9,943 nucleotides of DNA from Leptospira sp. (GTDB taxonomy: Bacteria > Spirochaetota > Leptospiria > Leptospirales > Leptospiraceae), in NCBI GenBank assembly GCA_021413405.1, contig JAIOQL010000218.1:1-9943 (forward strand), given 5' to 3'. Position numbers and translations under genes: made by a program. Positions 6,558 to 9,943 of the stretch are shown here, in pieces. The notes under the pieces are model-generated. The model ran no database searches and was not told where the DNA came from. It saw only the letters and a list, made by a program, of their open reading frames with translations. The first letter of the stretch is position 1. Every line of letters starts with the position of its first letter.

Positions 6558-7025
6558 ATGATAGAACCAATTCTGATGGAGAGGACTCAGTCCACACTAT
6601 TGATTCCCGAACGGTTCATTGGCGATTTTATTAGTAAAACGGATTCGTCAGGAAGAGAAATGTATTTTCATTTTTTACTAAAAAGATATGCCCCATTGGT
6701 AATGGCAGGAGTTTTCGGTCAAAGGAAGAAAGTTAAAACCTGTTTTCAGGAGAAAGGCAACAACCTGATCCGGAAGAATTTCAGACCGTTTAATCCGGAT
6801 TGGATAGAATTCGGGATGCTCGCGGATTATCTCGGCGTGTCAAGAACAGATCTGTTTACGATGTTTTTAAAACTGGATATATCCGATTGGCCTGCCATTC
6901 TTCGTGAAAATTGGTATGAAGGTGGAGTTCCCCCGGCAATCGCAAATGTTGTGGCCATTACGCACATTAAATACGCCTTTCCGCCACGAGTTTTCCGGAA
7001 ACTCAGCTATCGAATTCGCCGATAG
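6558..7025 (+). CDS. DUF1564 family protein, putative ribbon-helix-helix regulator
   Basis: 155-residue protein resembling DUF1564, a family I know essentially only from Leptospira, where many paralogues occur. Family-like stretches: QSTLLIPE at 11-18, KVKTCFQE at about 59-66, then RKNFRPFNPDWIEFG and LADYLGVSRTDLF. The function is not established. Seen here: the segment at about 71-107 has the order short strand (KNFRP), helix (DWIEFGMLADYLG), turn with VSR, helix (TDLFTMFLKL), which is the order and sequence style of the ribbon-helix-helix (CopG/Arc) DNA-binding fold. That is inference, not a domain hit. The start at 6558 is chosen for its Shine-Dalgarno GAGAGG. The gene is divergent from the broken sensor gene, with a perfect inverted repeat 59 nt upstream that could be its own operator. 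Length is in line with the family and no lesion is seen. Confidence 0.8.
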   Translation: MIEPILMERTQSTLLIPERFIGDFISKTDSSGREMYFHFLLKRYAPLVMAGVFGQRKKVKTCFQEKGNNLIRKNFRPFNPDWIEFGMLADYLGVSRTDLFTMFLKLDISDWPAILRENWYEGGVPPAIANVVAITHIKYAFPPRVFRKLSYRIRR

Positions 7026-7034
7026 CAAGTTTTT
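6988..7034 (+). terminator. Tandem hairpins with T-run at the end of the DUF1564 gene
   Basis: First hairpin: GAGTTT (6988-6993), 5-nt loop, AAACTC (6999-7004). Second: GCTATCG (7006-7012), 7-nt loop, CGATAGC (7020-7026), followed by AAG and TTTTT (7030-7034). Both stems are perfect; the second spans the TAG stop codon (7023-7025). The second stem plus T-run is a reasonable intrinsic terminator and would separate this gene from mtnA. Confidence 0.5.
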
Positions 7035-7145
7035 CTTCAATTTCCGTTTCAGAAAATTCGAAATCAAATATTTTTATGGCCCGTGGATTATTCACATGAT
7101 TTATTGCAATTTTTTACACTTAGAATACCCGGATGCCCTTTAATA

Positions 7146-7186
7146 ACCCCAACATCTTTTCGCTTGATCTTTTTGGGGTAAAACCC
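7146..7186 (+). promoter_or_regulatory. Leader stem-loops upstream of mtnA
   Basis: ACCCCAA (7146-7152) can pair with TTGGGGT (7173-7179) across a 20-nt loop. The GGGT at 7176-7179 can instead pair with ACCC (7183-7186) across AAA. The two helices exclude each other and end 19 nt before the mtnA ATG. There is no sign of the conserved SAM-I riboswitch core. A regulatory role is possible but unsupported beyond the base pairing. Confidence 0.3.
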
Positions 7187-7205
7187 GCTAGCTAATTCAA
7201 TATCA

Positions 7206-8285
7206 ATGACGCACTTATCTTTCCAATCAATCATCTGGAAAAAAAATTCAATGACATTGCTTGATCAGAGAAAACTTCCAGGATCAAAGGAATTTATTGA
7301 AGTAAGATCTCTCGAAGAAACAATCTTAGCCATCAGGCAAATGATTGTCCGCGGAGCTCCCGCAATTGCCATGGCGGGATTATACGGAATGGTTCTTTAT
7401 CTGAAAAGTCAGTCCCGGAAACCTTCATTCATGGAACTGACAGAAAAACGGAATCTTCTTCTGGAATCCAGGCCCACAGCAGTAAATCTCAGGCTCGCAC
7501 TTGAAAAATTATTTTTAAATTTTTTTGACTACGCTTCCCTCACGAATTTACATTTAATTGAAATCGCCGAAGATGAGGCTGACGAATTATTTAAAAAAGA
7601 CCTGAGTGACAATCTCGCCATCGCGCATAACGCACTCAAACTATTCACGGAAAAAAAAGAGCTCTCCATACTTACACATTGCAACACGGGCGCACTTGCG
7701 ACGGCCGGACATGGAACTGCAATCGGAATATTACGAACTCTCCGGGACTCCGGTTTCAAACTGACAGTCTATGCAGGAGAAACCAGACCCTACCACCAGG
7801 GATCGAGACTGACATCATGGGAACTCATGCAGGAAGGGATCGATTGCTATATTATTGCTGACAGTATGGCCGGTTGGCTTTGCCATTCCAGAAAAATTGA
7901 CGCTGTAATTGTAGGTGCAGACCGGATAGCGCCTAACGGTGACACGGCTAATAAAATCGGAACCTATTCTCTGTCCATTATAGCAAAAGAGCATTCTGTT
8001 CCTTTTTACGTTGCAGCAACAAAAGTGAGTTTTGATTTTACCATCCGGACCGGTGAGGAAATCACAATTGAAATGAGACCAGAGGAAGAGCTTACCCGGA
8101 ATTCATTTCTGAAAGATTCAGAAGGAAAATATTATATCCCGGAAGGAGTTTTATCTCCCATTGGTGCAAAGGCTTTGAATCCCGGTTTTGATGTGACCCC
8201 GGCAAAAAATATTTCCGCAATTGTAACAGAGAAAGGGATTATTAGTCCGGTGAATGAAGAGAATGTTAGGCTAATGATGGAGTAA
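7206..8285 (+). CDS. mtnA: S-methyl-5-thioribose-1-phosphate isomerase
   Basis: 359-residue cytosolic enzyme of the methionine salvage pathway, converting 5-methylthioribose-1-phosphate to 5-methylthioribulose-1-phosphate; homologous to the eIF2B alpha/beta/delta group. Motifs seen: LLDQRKLPG at 18-26, VRGAPAIAMAG at 48-58, THCNTGALATAGHGTA at 157-172 with the catalytic Cys159, ETRPYHQGSRLTSWEL at 192-207, and VGADRIAPNGDTANKIGTYSL at 236-256 with the catalytic Asp239. Length and motif order are normal for the family and no lesion is seen. The ATG at 7206 is chosen because the N-terminal IIWKKNSMTLLDQ stretch fits family starts; no clear Shine-Dalgarno precedes it. The upstream gene is not metabolic and is probably terminated before it, so mtnA is likely transcribed alone. 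It converges on the FapA-family gene with a 5-bp gap and no clear terminator between them. Confidence 0.95.
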   Translation: MTHLSFQSIIWKKNSMTLLDQRKLPGSKEFIEVRSLEETILAIRQMIVRGAPAIAMAGLYGMVLYLKSQSRKPSFMELTEKRNLLLESRPTAVNLRLALEKLFLNFFDYASLTNLHLIEIAEDEADELFKKDLSDNLAIAHNALKLFTEKKELSILTHCNTGALATAGHGTAIGILRTLRDSGFKLTVYAGETRPYHQGSRLTSWELMQEGIDCYIIADSMAGWLCHSRKIDAVIVGADRIAPNGDTANKIGTYSLSIIAKEHSVPFYVAATKVSFDFTIRTGEEITIEMRPEEELTRNSFLKDSEGKYYIPEGVLSPIGAKALNPGFDVTPAKNISAIVTEKGIISPVNEENVRLMME

Positions 8286-8290
8286 TAGAG

Positions 8291-9892
8291 CTATATATCT
8301 TCGCCATCTGCTCTGCGTTCGGCAATAGATCGCCTGTCGATGGGACTGTTTACCGGTTCCGATTTCCGTCTTTCGTCTCCGGTTCTTTTATCAGTCCAGG
8401 CAGTCTTCACAACTTTTTCCTGACCCGGATGAAAAACAATCATGAACTTGGATTGAAAAACTGTGATTTTTTCAACATGTCTCCGATACCGGATAACCGA
8501 AGGCGGAAAAGCTCCACCGCGGACAACAAGTGCAACGTTTTCGGGATTGTACCGCTGGACTTTCAGGTTCTCCATCTCATCAAAAAAAGTTTTTCTATCA
8601 TTTACTTTTTTCTGGTAGCTATCAAAGAAAAATTTGAATTTCTTTTTTTTCTCATCATCAAGTTTTCCACGCGCAGCCATCACAGCCCGTTTGATTTGCT
8701 GAATCTTTGGTTGCAGAGTATCAATTTCCTTATCCATCTCCCTGAGTTTTTCTGCGCCTTCATTGTAATTGCGATCATTTTTAAAATGAAACCCCAGTTC
8801 TACACTGGCTTCGAGTTCAGCAGTAGACCCAAGATTCATAACGGAGATCCCTCCATAAGCAATGACCTCAGAAGTGATTATATTTCCTGTTGGGCCTGTA
8901 AGAAAAACACTTCCAAGGCATAGAATTTTTGATTGGAGAATGGATCCCTCAATGATCAGGTCACCACTCACCTCGATAAATGCATTCTCGATAAATTTTG
9001 CCCTGATCGCTCCGCCTACCCTGATCGCTCCCTTGCCCTTCGGTTTGATCCCGCCTTTCGCTTCAATGTCACCTTTCACTGAAATATCATCAGACTCTAT
9101 ATTTCCGCCGACTATTAGACTTCCTGAACAATTGATTTTTGAACCTTCTTCAATTGTCCCCTTGACCTTAACAGTTCCGTCATAATTAACATTTCCTGTT
9201 GAAAGGCCAACGTCTGAATTTATCTGCAATTCTGATGCAACTGTTACTGAATTGTCTGTGAGATAAATCACTCCATCGCATGAAGAATAGTGCTCAAGGT
9301 AAACATGCTGGGGGTTATCAGCCTGTTGTTCTTTTTTTATAATGATATTATTTCCAACAGTAAGCTTCGGACGCTCTATGAGGGGCGGATAAATCGGTTT
9401 TCCAAAAACATTGAGACCTTGTGTTCCGGGAATGCCTTCAAACAACGTTGCAACTTTTTCATCCTTCTTTATATGAATATAACGGTCAATGTTCCTGAAA
9501 TCAGCGCTTCCGTCTTCCCGGATCACAACCCGTCTTGCACGTGGATGGTAAAATTTCAGCCATCCATCCTCCCCCGGAAGAGCCGGGGTCCCCTTTGCAA
9601 TCTCAAACCGGATCCTTTGAGGATTCACCATGATATTTTTGATATTCTTGGTCAGTTCTTCAAGATAGGTGCGGACAAGTTCCCAGTTGGCCTTATCTAC
9701 AGCAATCCCTGACTTTTCCAGAAATTCATAAACATCGGTCATGGAAAGTGGATGACCATATAATCGTGCCGGGTTTATAGTAATCTCAGCGGTGAGGGCG
9801 TCAGGCGATACGTCCAGATTTAAAGCCCTCTGGGGGTTTATTTGGACACCCGGAAGCAGATCCGGTAGCTGTGCTTTTTCTTCTGCGCTCAT
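8291..9892 (-). CDS. FapA / DUF342 family protein
   Basis: 533-residue protein of the DUF342/FapA family (named flagellar assembly protein A from work in other bacteria; the molecular role in spirochaetes is unclear). Layout: N-terminal FapA domain at about 30-195, including EGIPGTQGLNVFGKPI at 152-167, the usual GxxGxNVxG signature; a right-handed beta-helix-like core at about 200-365 with repeating short strands and glycine turns (VKGTIEEGSKINCSGSLIVG, SVKGDIEAKGGIKPKG); a charged coiled-coil segment at about 375-445; and a short beta region to about 495. The last 35 residues are very polar with RTGDERRK, DRRS and AERRADG repeats. No signal peptide or membrane helix is seen, so it should be cytosolic. 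The ATG at 9892 has no Shine-Dalgarno. Family placement is firm; a role in motility is a guess from the family name. Confidence 0.88.
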   Translation of the reverse strand: MSAEEKAQLPDLLPGVQINPQRALNLDVSPDALTAEITINPARLYGHPLSMTDVYEFLEKSGIAVDKANWELVRTYLEELTKNIKNIMVNPQRIRFEIAKGTPALPGEDGWLKFYHPRARRVVIREDGSADFRNIDRYIHIKKDEKVATLFEGIPGTQGLNVFGKPIYPPLIERPKLTVGNNIIIKKEQQADNPQHVYLEHYSSCDGVIYLTDNSVTVASELQINSDVGLSTGNVNYDGTVKVKGTIEEGSKINCSGSLIVGGNIESDDISVKGDIEAKGGIKPKGKGAIRVGGAIRAKFIENAFIEVSGDLIIEGSILQSKILCLGSVFLTGPTGNIITSEVIAYGGISVMNLGSTAELEASVELGFHFKNDRNYNEGAEKLREMDKEIDTLQPKIQQIKRAVMAARGKLDDEKKKKFKFFFDSYQKKVNDRKTFFDEMENLKVQRYNPENVALVVRGGAFPPSVIRYRRHVEKITVFQSKFMIVFHPGQEKVVKTAWTDKRTGDERRKSEPVNSPIDRRSIAERRADGEDI

Positions 9893-9905
9893 TTATGGCT
9901 TCTAT

Positions 9906-9939
9906 AGTATATAAGACGGCATTTGGATTTTTTTTTCAA
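9906..9939 (-). promoter_or_regulatory. Candidate promoter of the FapA-family gene
   Basis: On the minus strand TTGAAA (9934-9939) is followed by an A-run and a TATA-rich stretch ending in TATACT (9906-9911), a 5/6 match to TATAAT. The spacing from TTGAAA to TATACT is 22 nt, too long, but overlapping CTTATA lies at 18 nt. If TATACT is used, the leader would be under 10 nt, which agrees with the missing Shine-Dalgarno. Confidence 0.35.
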
Positions 9940-9943
9940 TCTT

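Noticed and set aside
6904..7143. 79-codon plus-strand frame overlapping the DUF1564 gene
   Set aside because: Mostly out-of-frame overlap with a supported gene; no start signal and no recognisable domain.
7026..7205. SAM riboswitch upstream of mtnA
   Set aside because: The conserved SAM-I core sequences are not visible; only short unassigned helices are present.
8429..8923. 164-codon plus-strand open frame
   Set aside because: It lies wholly antisense to the well-supported FapA-family gene, has no ribosome binding site and no protein-like motif.
9290..9712. 140-codon plus-strand open frame
   Set aside because: Antisense shadow of the same FapA-family gene; composition is that of a reverse-complement frame.
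1..9943. CRISPR array, tRNA/rRNA genes, transposase genes or prophage genes
   Set aside because: No regularly spaced repeats, no RNA gene signatures, and no transposase, integrase or phage structural motifs on either strand.

Overview
The window is about 10 kb of moderately AT-rich DNA (roughly 42% G+C by eye) and looks like the chromosome of a Leptospira species. The strongest taxonomic marker is a DUF1564 protein at 6558-7025, a family known essentially only from Leptospira. The large sensor protein (kinase, ATPase, GAF, SpoIIE phosphatase), the FapA/DUF342 protein and the rhomboid with a cysteine-rich tail all fit that genus. Species cannot be fixed from this window.

Layout from left to right. 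On the minus strand, 27-1022 encodes a six-helix rhomboid-family intramembrane serine protease with an unusual four-cysteine tail. The gap 1023-1268 is not empty: it holds the C-terminal relic of a possible phospholipase-D-like gene (1050-1199, minus), a two-way A7C/GT7 hairpin and a CCGGAA/TTCCGG hairpin. 1269-6239 (minus) is one very large reading frame of 1656 codons for a Ser/Thr kinase - AAA ATPase - helical repeat - GAF - SpoIIE/PP2C phosphatase. It is interrupted by two in-frame stops (TGA at 4581-4583, TAG at 1854-1856), and by comparison with the family it also lacks a block of about 90-100 residues. I read it as a decaying pseudogene, although the rest of the frame and nearly all catalytic motifs are preserved. 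6240-6557 is a divergent intergenic region with a TATAAT box towards the kinase gene and a perfect 7-7-7 inverted repeat upstream of the DUF1564 gene.

On the plus strand, 6558-7025 is the DUF1564 gene, whose middle reads like a ribbon-helix-helix DNA-binding fold. It is followed by tandem hairpins and then by mtnA (7206-8285), methylthioribose-1-phosphate isomerase of methionine salvage. The mtnA gene converges, with a gap of only 5 bp, on a FapA/DUF342-family gene (8291-9892, minus) that has a probable promoter at its right edge.

The genes do not form one operon or pathway. mtnA and the fapA-like gene look like ordinary intact genes. The accessory interest lies in 1023-7030, where a broken signalling giant is flanked by two copies of a bipartite direct repeat and lies opposite a lineage-specific putative regulator. 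I see no phage, CRISPR array, insertion sequence, rRNA or tRNA, and I found no convincing complete new multi-gene system. The best leads are the putative DUF1564 regulator with its palindrome, the cysteine motif on the rhomboid, and the decay of the sensor gene.
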